Shown one piece after another: positions 21,548 to 28,491 of a stretch of DNA of 31,117 nt. How positions within the stretch are numbered: position 1 is the first letter of the stretch; every line of letters begins with the position of its first letter. This DNA is from L227-5C sp038209275 (GTDB taxonomy: Bacteria; Chloroflexota; Chloroflexia; Chloroheliales; Chloroheliaceae), in the NCBI GenBank assembly GCA_038209275.1, contig JBBQXW010000045.1, positions 1-31,117 on the forward strand, read 5' to 3'. The translations under genes were made by a program, and so were the position numbers. Below the pieces are notes generated by a model, which saw only the letters and a program-made list of their open reading frames with translations, ran no database searches and had not been told where the DNA came from.

Positions 21548-24514
21548 ATGACCACATCGCCAACTGAATTACAGGTCGGCAAGGGAACCAAAACGCTGGT
21601 ACTGGTTTCGCATACCCATTGGGATAGAGAATGGTATTTGACCTACCAGCAGTTCCGTTTCAAGCTGGTACGTTTGATTGACCGACTACTTGAGATTTTG
21701 GATACTACGCCGGAATATGCCTATTTTATGCTGGATGGGCAGACAATTGTGCTGGAAGATTATTTGGAAATCAGGCCGGAGCGCGAGGCCGACTTGCGGC
21801 GGCATATTGCAAGCGGGCGCTTGCTGATTGGCCCCTGGTACATTTTACCTGACCAGTTTTTAGTGAGTGGCGAGTCCCACATTCAGAATATGTTGCGCGG
21901 CTTACAGATTGCCTCCAAGTTTGGCGACCCGATGATGGTAGGTTATATTCCTGACCCGTTTGGACATATCAGCCAGATGCCCCAAATTTTGCGCGGTTTT
22001 GGCATTGATAGCGCGGTGTTCTGGCGGGGAGTTGGGCCGAAAGTTAATCAAATCGAATTTATCTGGGAAGCGCCGGACGGTTCAACGGTGGACGGGGTGC
22101 ATTTGCCGACTGGCTATAGTTCCGGGTTGGCCTTTAATGCCGGGCCAGAACCAGGGCGGCGGCAAATAGAACAAATCAAGTCGGCTGTGATTGACCGGGC
22201 CGCCAGTGGCTACGCCTTAATTATGAATGGCGATGACCATGCCGAGCCAAGTGCGCTGCTGCCAGAGACTATTCGGACGGTAAAAGAAAAGCTGGCGGAG
22301 AAGGGCCAGCATTACGAATTTGTACACGGCACGCTACCGAAATATTTAGAAATGGTGCGGAGTACCGGGGTATACGAACGGGCCGAAACCCCGCGCCACC
22401 GGGGAGAATTCCGCGACCCGCAACTGGCTCACATGCTGCCGGGGGTGCTTTCGGCCCGAATGTGGATCAAGCAATGGAATAGCAAGATTGAGAATCTGTT
22501 GGAACGCGAAGCCGGGCCGCTACTGGCCTGGGGTTGGAGTTTGCCTTCGACGCTGCCGTCGGCAAGCTACGATTCGTCTTCGCTACGCGGTTTTTACCAG
22601 ACCGCCTGGAAATATTTGTTGCAAAATCATCCGCACGATAGTATTTGCGGCTGTAGCGTTGACCAGGTACACGAGGAAATGAAGACCCGCTTTGCCTGGG
22701 CCGAGCAGATTGCCGATAATCTAAAGCGCGAGGGCCAACGCCGCATCAGCGAAAATTTGAACACCAAAACCGTGATAGCCCAGGCCGGGGGCGATGAGAA
22801 AGCCGTGCCGGTGGTAGTGTTCAATCCCGTGCCAACGCGCCGAACGGAAATCGCGGTTGCGCCGATTGTGACAAAAGAAGCGCTGGAAGATTTTGTGATT
22901 ACTGACACCGACGGGACGCTATTGCCCTACAAACTGGTGGAGCAAGGGCGCGAATTGCTCTTCTCGATGGATATTCCGGCCAGTGCGCTGGAAGGAATGG
23001 CGGCACAGGGTGGCGACGATGGCCGTATCATGGATTACACCATGACCGAAGTGAAGTTTGAGCGACATATCACTCGCTCTGAGATTGTGGAAGTAGAGGT
23101 AATGGCGGTTTACCAATCGCCCACCCCCACCGACCCGAAGTTGATGGCAGAGACGATGGCGGAAGTCGAGAAATATATCGCGACTGGCGTAGAAACCTTT
23201 CGCTTGCGGGCCTACCGTCAGGAAAAGGCGGACGTGGCGTTTCTGGCAAAGGATGTGCCGGGCTGTGGCTACAAGACTTTTGTAGTGCGTCCGCGCCGGG
23301 CCAATGAGCGGAAGCCAGTTGAGACCAAGAAAACCACCATCAAAGATCCATCGGGGTCAATCCAGAATGAGTTTTACGAAGTTTCGGTGGATGCTAAGGC
23401 GGGCTATGTGGTGATTTATGATAAAGAGACCCAGCTAACCTACACTAACCTGAACCAGTTTCGTGACGGCGCGGATGCAGGCGACGAGTACAACTATTCG
23501 CCGCCGCCGCAAGATATGTTGATAGAAAAGTTGTTCAGCGAACCGCAAATTATCGTCCGCAAAAGCGAACTGGAACAATCTATCGAAGTGACTACTGCGC
23601 TGGAAATACCCTACGGGTTGGACGAAACCCGCCAGGGTCGTCAGTCGGACAAAGCGCTTTGCCCGCTCACGACCGTAGTTAGCCTGACTCCGGGACTGCG
23701 GCGGATTGATTTTGAAACGTCTTTTGTGAACACGGCGGAAGACCATCGTTTGCAGGTAATTTTCCCTGCGCCCTTCGCCGCCATTACCAGCGAGGCGGAA
23801 CAAGCCTTTGATGTAGTGACCAGGCCAGTTGAGTTGCCAGCGTTCGATGCGAAGTGGAAGGAAGACCCGATGGCCCAGGCTGCTATGAAGAGTTTTGTCT
23901 CCATCAGCGATACCGAGCGGAAGCACGGTTTGACCCTGATGGCACGCGGTCTGCCCGAATACGAAATTCTGCCCGCTACCGAAGAACGCGGCGCAGCGAT
24001 TGCCCTGACGCTACTACGCTCGGTTGGTTGGCTATCGCGGGACGATATGAAGACGCGGCGCGGTCACGCCGGGCCGGGCATTGCTACGCCGGGGGCGCAG
24101 GTACAGGGCGAACATTTCTTCCACTATGCCCTGATGCCACACAAAGGCGATTGGTTATCGGCGGGCGCGCAACAATTGGCCCACGCCTTTAACCATCCCC
24201 TGACGGGCGTAACTTCGCTCAATCAGGAAGGGGCGCTGCCATCGGAAGATAGCTTCGTCGAAATCGCGCCGAGTACCGTTGCCCTCAGCACCATCAAGCG
24301 CAGCGAAGACGGTCAAGCGGTAATCGTGCGTCTCTGGAATCCCGCCGAGGCCGAAATTCCGGCAAAGGTAAAATTCTATCGCAAACCCGTCTCCGTCCGC
24401 GAGTGCAATCTATTGGAAGTACCTACTTCGCCCGAACTTGCCTCCGACGACGAAAACTGGTTCAGCTTCACGCTCTGTTCGCACAAAATCGCGACGCTAC
24501 GGGTGGAGTTCTAA
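21548..24514 (+). CDS. Alpha-mannosidase, glycoside hydrolase family 38
   Basis: The 988-residue zinc-dependent retaining glycosidase has the catalytic landmarks: VSHTHWDREWY (zinc ligands His24 and Asp26), GYIPDPFGHISQMPQIL (nucleophile and zinc ligand Asp136), MNGDDH (near 227-231) and NHPHDSICGCSVDQVHEEM (zinc ligand His363). The HPHDSICGC variant is typical of the bacterial MngB-like branch, which includes mannosylglycerate hydrolase and alpha-1,3/1,6-mannosidases. The C-terminal beta domains run from about 420 to 988. It lacks a signal peptide, so it acts in the cytoplasm on imported or internal mannosides. It stands alone, with no linked sugar transporter or kinase. Confidence 0.93.
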   Translation: MTTSPTELQVGKGTKTLVLVSHTHWDREWYLTYQQFRFKLVRLIDRLLEILDTTPEYAYFMLDGQTIVLEDYLEIRPEREADLRRHIASGRLLIGPWYILPDQFLVSGESHIQNMLRGLQIASKFGDPMMVGYIPDPFGHISQMPQILRGFGIDSAVFWRGVGPKVNQIEFIWEAPDGSTVDGVHLPTGYSSGLAFNAGPEPGRRQIEQIKSAVIDRAASGYALIMNGDDHAEPSALLPETIRTVKEKLAEKGQHYEFVHGTLPKYLEMVRSTGVYERAETPRHRGEFRDPQLAHMLPGVLSARMWIKQWNSKIENLLEREAGPLLAWGWSLPSTLPSASYDSSSLRGFYQTAWKYLLQNHPHDSICGCSVDQVHEEMKTRFAWAEQIADNLKREGQRRISENLNTKTVIAQAGGDEKAVPVVVFNPVPTRRTEIAVAPIVTKEALEDFVITDTDGTLLPYKLVEQGRELLFSMDIPASALEGMAAQGGDDGRIMDYTMTEVKFERHITRSEIVEVEVMAVYQSPTPTDPKLMAETMAEVEKYIATGVETFRLRAYRQEKADVAFLAKDVPGCGYKTFVVRPRRANERKPVETKKTTIKDPSGSIQNEFYEVSVDAKAGYVVIYDKETQLTYTNLNQFRDGADAGDEYNYSPPPQDMLIEKLFSEPQIIVRKSELEQSIEVTTALEIPYGLDETRQGRQSDKALCPLTTVVSLTPGLRRIDFETSFVNTAEDHRLQVIFPAPFAAITSEAEQAFDVVTRPVELPAFDAKWKEDPMAQAAMKSFVSISDTERKHGLTLMARGLPEYEILPATEERGAAIALTLLRSVGWLSRDDMKTRRGHAGPGIATPGAQVQGEHFFHYALMPHKGDWLSAGAQQLAHAFNHPLTGVTSLNQEGALPSEDSFVEIAPSTVALSTIKRSEDGQAVIVRLWNPAEAEIPAKVKFYRKPVSVRECNLLEVPTSPELASDDENWFSFTLCSHKIATLRVEF

Positions 24515-24522
24515 GCTCGAAC

Positions 24523-24636
24523 AAATCCATTGGCGGAGCAATGTCCTACAAATAAACTCATTTGCCATTACCTTGAAAGGGGAATAAATTGGTGGCAAAA
24601 AGAGTATTTGTAGGACATTGCTCCGCCAATGGATTT
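24523..24636. repeat. Perfect 32-bp inverted repeat after the mannosidase gene
   Basis: The left arm (24523-24554) begins AAATCCATTGGCGGAGCAAT and the right arm (24605-24636) is its exact complement, with a 50-nt interior. It could serve as a transcription barrier but has no U-tract, and looks like a short palindromic mobile repeat. No target duplication is evident. Confidence 0.85.
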
Positions 24637-24664
24637 TCGTTACAACAATTCTTCAGTCAAAATC

Positions 24665-24684
24665 TCTCATGAATTTCTCATGAA
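24665..24684. promoter_or_regulatory. Direct repeat TCTCATGAA upstream of the methyltransferase promoter
   Basis: TCTCATGAA occurs at 24665-24673 and again at 24676-24684, an 11-bp offset or one helical turn. A partial CTCATG follows at 24700-24705, between -35 and -10. Each unit contains the palindrome TCATGA. This could be an operator. Confidence 0.4.
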
Positions 24685-24691
24685 AGTTAGA

Positions 24692-24719
24692 TTGTTTTCC
24701 TCATGCAGTTTGTTATAAT
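24692..24719 (+). promoter_or_regulatory. Sigma-70-type promoter of the methyltransferase gene
   Basis: TTGTTT (24692-24697) and TATAAT (24714-24719) are separated by 16 bp. The leader would be about 95 nt. Confidence 0.65.
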
Positions 24720-24819
24720 TTTAAGCTATGAGGCTGGTATTTCGGATTGGCTGGCGCTTTATTTTGCTTGCAGGCTAACAGGAAAACCCTGACGAAGATT
24801 TTTGGAAAAGAGGTCAATA

Positions 24820-26040
24820 ATGACGGCTGGCACACCTATCCCAACCAGGGTGTTGCAAGAAGCTCTTCCAGTAGATACTATTTTACATGGCGACTGCACC
24901 GAAATACTCCGTTCACTTCCTGAAAAAAGTGTTGACCTCATTTTTGCCGACCCTCCTTATAATCTTCAACTTCAAAACCAGCTATGGCGACCCAATATGA
25001 CCCTGGTGGACGCGGTTGACGACGATTGGGATCAGTTTGATGATTTCGCCTCGTATGACCGTTTTACCAGAGCCTGGCTAACCGAATGTCGGCGGGTGCT
25101 TAAAGATAACGGCACGCTCTGGGTAATTGGCAGCTACCATAATATCTACCGGGTCGGGGCGATTTTGATGGATTTGGGTTACTGGGTCTTGAATGATATT
25201 TTGTGGGTTAAGACCAACCCCATGCCCAATTTTCGGGGAGTTCGTTTTACCAATGCCCATGAAACGCTTTTGTGGTGCAAAAAAAGCAAAAACCAGAAGA
25301 AATATACTTTTAATCATCATCAAATGAAGAGCTTGAATGGTGACAAGCAAATGCGGAGCGATTGGGAAATACCTTTGTGTACCGGGTCTGAGCGGCTCAA
25401 GCTCAATGGCGAGAAAGCCCACGCCACCCAAAAGCCGGAGGCGCTGCTTTATCGGGTCATATTATCAAGTTCAAATCCGGGCGATGTAGTGCTTGACCCT
25501 TTTTTTGGGACAGGCACCACCGGGGCGGTTGCCAAAAAACTGCAACGGCATTGGCTCGGCATCGAGCGCGACCCGCGCTATGTCGAAGTAGCCCAGGCCA
25601 GAATAGATACGATACCGCAAGCTCTTTTCCAGCACGAAGTTTTTGTTTTTGAAAATAAGCGTTCTTCCGCCAGAGTACCTTTTGGTAGTTTGATTGAGCA
25701 AGGCTTGATTAAGGCTGGCACAACGCTTTATTATGCCCGTCCCGGCAAAGCTGAGACTATCAAAATTGCTCAGGACGGAACGGCAAACGTGCCTGACGCG
25801 ATTGTAAAGGCGGACGGTTCGCTCAAGAGTGGCGATATTAGCGGCTCAATTCATAGTCTGGGGGCGAAAGTCGGGGGACTTCCGGCCTGTAACGGCTGGG
25901 AACACTGGTATTTTCAGGATGAGCAGGGCAATTTAAGAGTTATAGATGAACTGCGCCAGCATGTACGTAACCAGAGCGGACAGCCTTCTGAATTGCCGGA
26001 GTTAAATCCTCCTGCCCAACCAGAATTACTAAAATTTTGA
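24820..26040 (+). CDS. ccrM: CcrM-type adenine-N6 DNA methyltransferase (probable GANTC specificity)
   Basis: The 406-residue beta-class amino-methyltransferase has DPPYNL (44-49) before DPFFGTGTTG (226-235). Similarity to Caulobacter CcrM is strong along the length: LPEKSVDLIFADPPYNLQL, VDAVDDDWDQFDDFASYDRF, VIGSYHNIYRVG, ILWVKTNPMPNFRG, NAHETLLW, MRSDWEIPLCTG, TQKPEALLYRVIL, then a C-terminal RAMA-type domain (about 284-379) with RVPFGSLIEQGLI and PACNGWEHWYF. It is longer than CcrM (358 aa) by a loose Pro/Leu-rich tail. Family members methylate GANTC. No restriction endonuclease adjoins, so it is an orphan. ATG at 24820 with GAGGT just upstream is preferred to a TTG at 24802. Confidence 0.93.
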   Translation: MTAGTPIPTRVLQEALPVDTILHGDCTEILRSLPEKSVDLIFADPPYNLQLQNQLWRPNMTLVDAVDDDWDQFDDFASYDRFTRAWLTECRRVLKDNGTLWVIGSYHNIYRVGAILMDLGYWVLNDILWVKTNPMPNFRGVRFTNAHETLLWCKKSKNQKKYTFNHHQMKSLNGDKQMRSDWEIPLCTGSERLKLNGEKAHATQKPEALLYRVILSSSNPGDVVLDPFFGTGTTGAVAKKLQRHWLGIERDPRYVEVAQARIDTIPQALFQHEVFVFENKRSSARVPFGSLIEQGLIKAGTTLYYARPGKAETIKIAQDGTANVPDAIVKADGSLKSGDISGSIHSLGAKVGGLPACNGWEHWYFQDEQGNLRVIDELRQHVRNQSGQPSELPELNPPAQPELLKF

Positions 26041-26103
26041 GAAAAATCAAATAGCGAGTTCCAGGCTGAACCCGCTAACCTCTTTTAACGCAAACTTTAC
26101 ACC

Positions 26104-26130
26104 TCGGCGGCAACTGTCGCCGATTTTTTT
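26104..26130 (+). terminator. Intrinsic terminator
   Basis: TCGGCG (26104-26109) pairs with CGCCGA (26118-26123), followed by seven T. It ends the methyltransferase transcript. Confidence 0.85.
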
Positions 26131-26234
26131 ATATTAAAATCATAACGGAAAATTTGAAGACAAATCAATCTCTTATGGTACAGTTTTTCGGCAAACAAAT
26201 AAGCTAAGTTGAAGGCGATACTATCCCAAAAAAT

Positions 26235-26263
26235 TTGACGAACGGGGCAATTTCGATTACACT
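26235..26263 (+). promoter_or_regulatory. Sigma-70-type promoter of the zinc-ribbon/SH3 gene
   Basis: TTGACG (26235-26240) and TACACT (26258-26263) are separated by 17 bp, with the start codon about 50 bp downstream. Confidence 0.6.
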
Positions 26264-26314
26264 GTCAATACCATTTTACTGTTGCTTGTGTGTGTAATAT
26301 CCAGGGGGATAAAC

Positions 26315-27313
26315 TTGGGATCTGAACAGCAGGAAACTAAAAGTTTGCCGCGCAATCGCAAATGCGGCAACTGTCGTTTTTTCGAGCCTGCTCCGCTCTG
26401 GCGGAAAGGCTGGTGTCGCAACGCTCAATTGTATCCGCCCCACGCTAATCATCTGGTGGATAGCACCGGAATTGATTGTGAGGGTGGCTTTCGGTCACGC
26501 ATTTACTGGGAGCCTTTGCCGGTCGCCGAGGTGAATGTACAACCGACTCCTTCAATGGGAACTGCGCCCATCATGCCGCGCATCTATCGTACTGGTTCGG
26601 ATGCGGCGGATTCGGGGCAGGGAGTACCACCAAAGGGAGCGGAAAGTGGTTTCTTCGGGTCGCCCACCTCTGAACGGACGGCGCGAGTAGAACCAGATGA
26701 CGATACTTTCTTCCGAGGCGTGCCTGGGCCGGAGCCACTAATAATCGAGGGCGAACTAAACAGGCCGGAAGGCCCGGATTGGCGGGCCGATGTGCGCCGC
26801 CGCTTGCCTTTCACCCGGAATTGGCCTTTGGAGCGGCTTAATTTTAACCCGATGCAGGTTTTACCCTGGGCCGTTGCCGGACTATTGGCAATAATTGTCC
26901 TATTTGTGCTATTCAGTGGCAAGAAAGATGCTACAGTTACGCCCGATCAGGCCAAGACGAGCGCGGTAGCGACTCAGAATGCTCAATTAGTTGGAGCGTC
27001 TGGTACAGTCAATCCGACTTTAGGTTCGGCTTTGCGCGGCAGTGTAACACCCGGCGCGGGAACTACTGTAACGCCTACCGCCGCAGCCTCGGCTTTGAAA
27101 GATAAGACCGCGACTATTGGCGGTCTGGGTGGCGATGTGTTGCGGCTACGCGCTCAACCGAATATCTCCAGCGATATATTGGATAAATTAAAAGATGGGG
27201 ATAAGGTTAAAATCCTCGAAGGGCCAGTTGACTCTGATAAATTGGAGTGGTATAAAGTAGAAGCCAACGGCAAAGTTGGTTGGGTAGTCAAGAAGTACGT
27301 GGTTACTCCATAA
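26315..27313 (+). CDS. Zinc-ribbon, single-span membrane protein with extracellular SH3-like domain
   Basis: The start is TTG at 26315, chosen because AGGGGG lies at 26303-26308; the frame is open from 26282. The 332-residue product begins with a four-Cys module (Cys17, 20, 34, 55 in CGNCRFFEPAPLWRKGWC and beyond), probably a zinc-binding knuckle in the cytoplasm. A disordered stretch follows, then one membrane span (about 182-200, LPWAVAGLLAIIVLFVLF), a Thr/Ala-rich linker and a C-terminal bacterial SH3 domain (about 260-332, LRLRAQPNISSDILDKL to GWVVKKYVV). SH3 domains of this kind usually bind cell-wall peptides. Function unknown; a sensor or envelope tether is plausible. The amidase at 2065 has a similar tail. 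Confidence 0.8.
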   Translation: MGSEQQETKSLPRNRKCGNCRFFEPAPLWRKGWCRNAQLYPPHANHLVDSTGIDCEGGFRSRIYWEPLPVAEVNVQPTPSMGTAPIMPRIYRTGSDAADSGQGVPPKGAESGFFGSPTSERTARVEPDDDTFFRGVPGPEPLIIEGELNRPEGPDWRADVRRRLPFTRNWPLERLNFNPMQVLPWAVAGLLAIIVLFVLFSGKKDATVTPDQAKTSAVATQNAQLVGASGTVNPTLGSALRGSVTPGAGTTVTPTAAASALKDKTATIGGLGGDVLRLRAQPNISSDILDKLKDGDKVKILEGPVDSDKLEWYKVEANGKVGWVVKKYVVTP

Positions 27314-27404
27314 TTTACAGTTCTATATATAAAACAAGCCATTGACACTATTTATTACGGGACACTCATTTAAAATAGTTATTAACAAAAAGGAGCAAAT
27401 TTAG

Positions 27405-27653
27405 ATGACACAACCTAAAGTTACGATGTACGTAACCGATTGGTGCGGCTATTGCCGCACGACCAAGCGGTTTTTGGATAGCAAGGGCGTAGAGTACAAC
27501 ATGGTCAATGTGGATGAAAACGAGGAAGCTGCCGACCTCGTCACGCGCATTAATGGTGGTTATCGTACCGTGCCAACTATCGAGATTGAGGGCAAGGGAG
27601 TTTACACCAACCCCAGCCGTCAGCAACTGACCGAACTGCTCAATCTGATGTAG
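27405..27653 (+). CDS. Glutaredoxin-like protein (mycoredoxin type)
   Basis: The 82-residue cytoplasmic thiol-disulfide oxidoreductase has the active site CGYC (Cys14, Cys17) after VTMYVTDW, the cis-proline in RTVPTIEIEG, and a C-terminal helix SRQQLTELLNLM. The set fits the mycoredoxin/glutaredoxin-like group used with mycothiol or other low-molecular-weight thiols. AAGGAG precedes the ATG. A perfect TTGACA lies at 27342-27347 with no clear -10. Heptamer array 5 starts directly at its stop codon. Confidence 0.9.
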   Translation: MTQPKVTMYVTDWCGYCRTTKRFLDSKGVEYNMVNVDENEEAADLVTRINGGYRTVPTIEIEGKGVYTNPSRQQLTELLNLM

Positions 27654-27713
27654 AAAGTTCAAAGTTCAAAGTTCCGTGTTCAAAGTTGGGAACGGCGGTT
27701 GAACATGAACTTT
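27654..27713. repeat. Heptamer array 5 (AAAGTTC type), inverted arrangement
   Basis: Three AAAGTTC units (27654-27674), CGTGTTC and AAAGTTG (to 27688) face, across a 9-bp centre, the inverted units GTTGAAC and ATGAACT (27698-27711). It begins one base after the glutaredoxin stop codon. Confidence 0.88.
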
Positions 27714-27747
27714 TATCTAAGACTGTACAGTTGAGCGGTGTAGGTGA

Positions 27748-27753
27748 TATAAT
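27748..27753 (+). promoter_or_regulatory. TATAAT box of the toxin-antitoxin operon
   Basis: TATAAT is preceded by TAGGTGA, the context also seen at 1754 and 21447. Start of transcription would fall at about 27760, at the foot of the hairpin at 27759-27789. Confidence 0.55.
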
Positions 27754-27758
27754 TTTTC

Positions 27759-27789
27759 GATAGGGCAACCCTTTGAGGGTTGCCCTATC
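27759..27789 (+). promoter_or_regulatory. Strong hairpin at the probable 5' end of the toxin-antitoxin mRNA
   Basis: A perfect 14-bp stem (GATAGGGCAACCCT with its complement) has a 3-nt loop TTG. Its position right after the TATAAT box places it at the very start of the transcript, where it could protect the mRNA or bind a regulator. There is no U-tract, so it is not a standard terminator. Confidence 0.65.
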
Positions 27790-27832
27790 TGCTAAGATTG
27801 TGAGATGTAGTTGTAGTACGAGGGAAAATGCA

Positions 27833-28123
27833 ATGACAGTCTTGAGCTTACCATCAGAATTAAATAACGCTTTGCTAAAACTAGCTGAAGTTCAGCATCG
27901 TTCGGTTGGTGAATTAGTTGAAGATGCGGTGCGACAGTATGTGGACGAATTAATCGCTCAGGTTCTAAGCAAATCTAGTGATGGAGAAATCGCCGCAGTC
28001 CTGGAAGCATTGGCTGAAAGCGACCTTGAAGACGCTCAGGGTATTGAAATTACTTTGGAAGAAGTCGAAGCCGAATTAGACAAGATGATAGCAGCCTATC
28101 AACCGGGCCAGACTGGTGTTTAG
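27833..28123 (+). CDS. Ribbon-helix-helix-type antitoxin
   Basis: The 96-residue protein is the likely antitoxin of a type II module. The N-terminal part (TVLSLPSELNNALLKLAEVQHRSVGELVEDAVRQYV) has the strand-helix-helix pattern of CopG/Arc DNA-binding proteins. The acidic C-terminal part (ESDLEDAQGIEITLEEVEAELDKM) would wrap the toxin. ATG 27833 is chosen (AGGGA at 27821-27825); the frame is open from 27773 but that part encodes the leader hairpin. The toxin gene starts 3 bp after the stop. Autorepression at the 27748 promoter is expected from the family. Confidence 0.8.
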   Translation: MTVLSLPSELNNALLKLAEVQHRSVGELVEDAVRQYVDELIAQVLSKSSDGEIAAVLEALAESDLEDAQGIEITLEEVEAELDKMIAAYQPGQTGV

Positions 28124-28126
28124 CTC

Positions 28127-28435
28127 ATGGCTGTAGTCAAGTTTACGCGAAAAGCTCAGGTTGATTTGCAAGATATAACTAATTTTTATTTGAAAATTAA
28201 CAAAGAGTTAGCTGTTCGCAATAAGGCCACTATAGTTAGAGAACTTAAAAAGCTGGCAGACAACCCAATGTTAGGTAGTAATGATGAACACTCAGGCGGG
28301 CAATATCAATATTGGTACGTTTTGCGGTTAGAATGTCGTGTCTATTTCAAGCGGCTAGGGCCAAATTCGATTAAAGTTTTGAGAGTCTGGCCTGCACGCA
28401 AACCACCTTTAGAACCAGGCGAAATCGTAAGCTAA
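28127..28435 (+). CDS. RelE/ParE family toxin
   Basis: The 102-residue basic protein has the RelE/ParE fold pattern: VKFTRKAQVDLQDITNFYLKIN, then IVRELKKLADNPMLG, then YWYVLRLECRVYFKRLG and the final strand SIKVLRVWPARK. Whether it is an mRNA interferase (RelE) or gyrase poison (ParE) cannot be told. It is paired with the antitoxin 3 bp upstream. The TAA shares its last base with an ATG of the next frame, but a terminator lies there, so the module ends here. Confidence 0.85.
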   Translation: MAVVKFTRKAQVDLQDITNFYLKINKELAVRNKATIVRELKKLADNPMLGSNDEHSGGQYQYWYVLRLECRVYFKRLGPNSIKVLRVWPARKPPLEPGEIVS

Positions 28436-28438
28436 TGC

Positions 28439-28470
28439 GGCCCGGAACAGTATCCGGGCCTTTTGTTTTT
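28439..28470 (+). terminator. Intrinsic terminator of the toxin-antitoxin module
   Basis: GGCCCGGA (28439-28446) pairs with TCCGGGCC (28453-28460), followed by TTTTGTTTTT. Its presence inside the apparent N-terminus of the next open frame argues that the next gene starts later, at 28492. Confidence 0.9.
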
Positions 28471-28491
28471 GTAGGTGGAGTGGGAAAAATT

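Noticed and set aside
28435..28491. ATG at 28435 as the start of the pseudouridine synthase fusion
   Set aside because: The segment contains a complete intrinsic terminator (28439-28470); the GTG at 28492 has its own ribosome binding site and restores normal RluA length.
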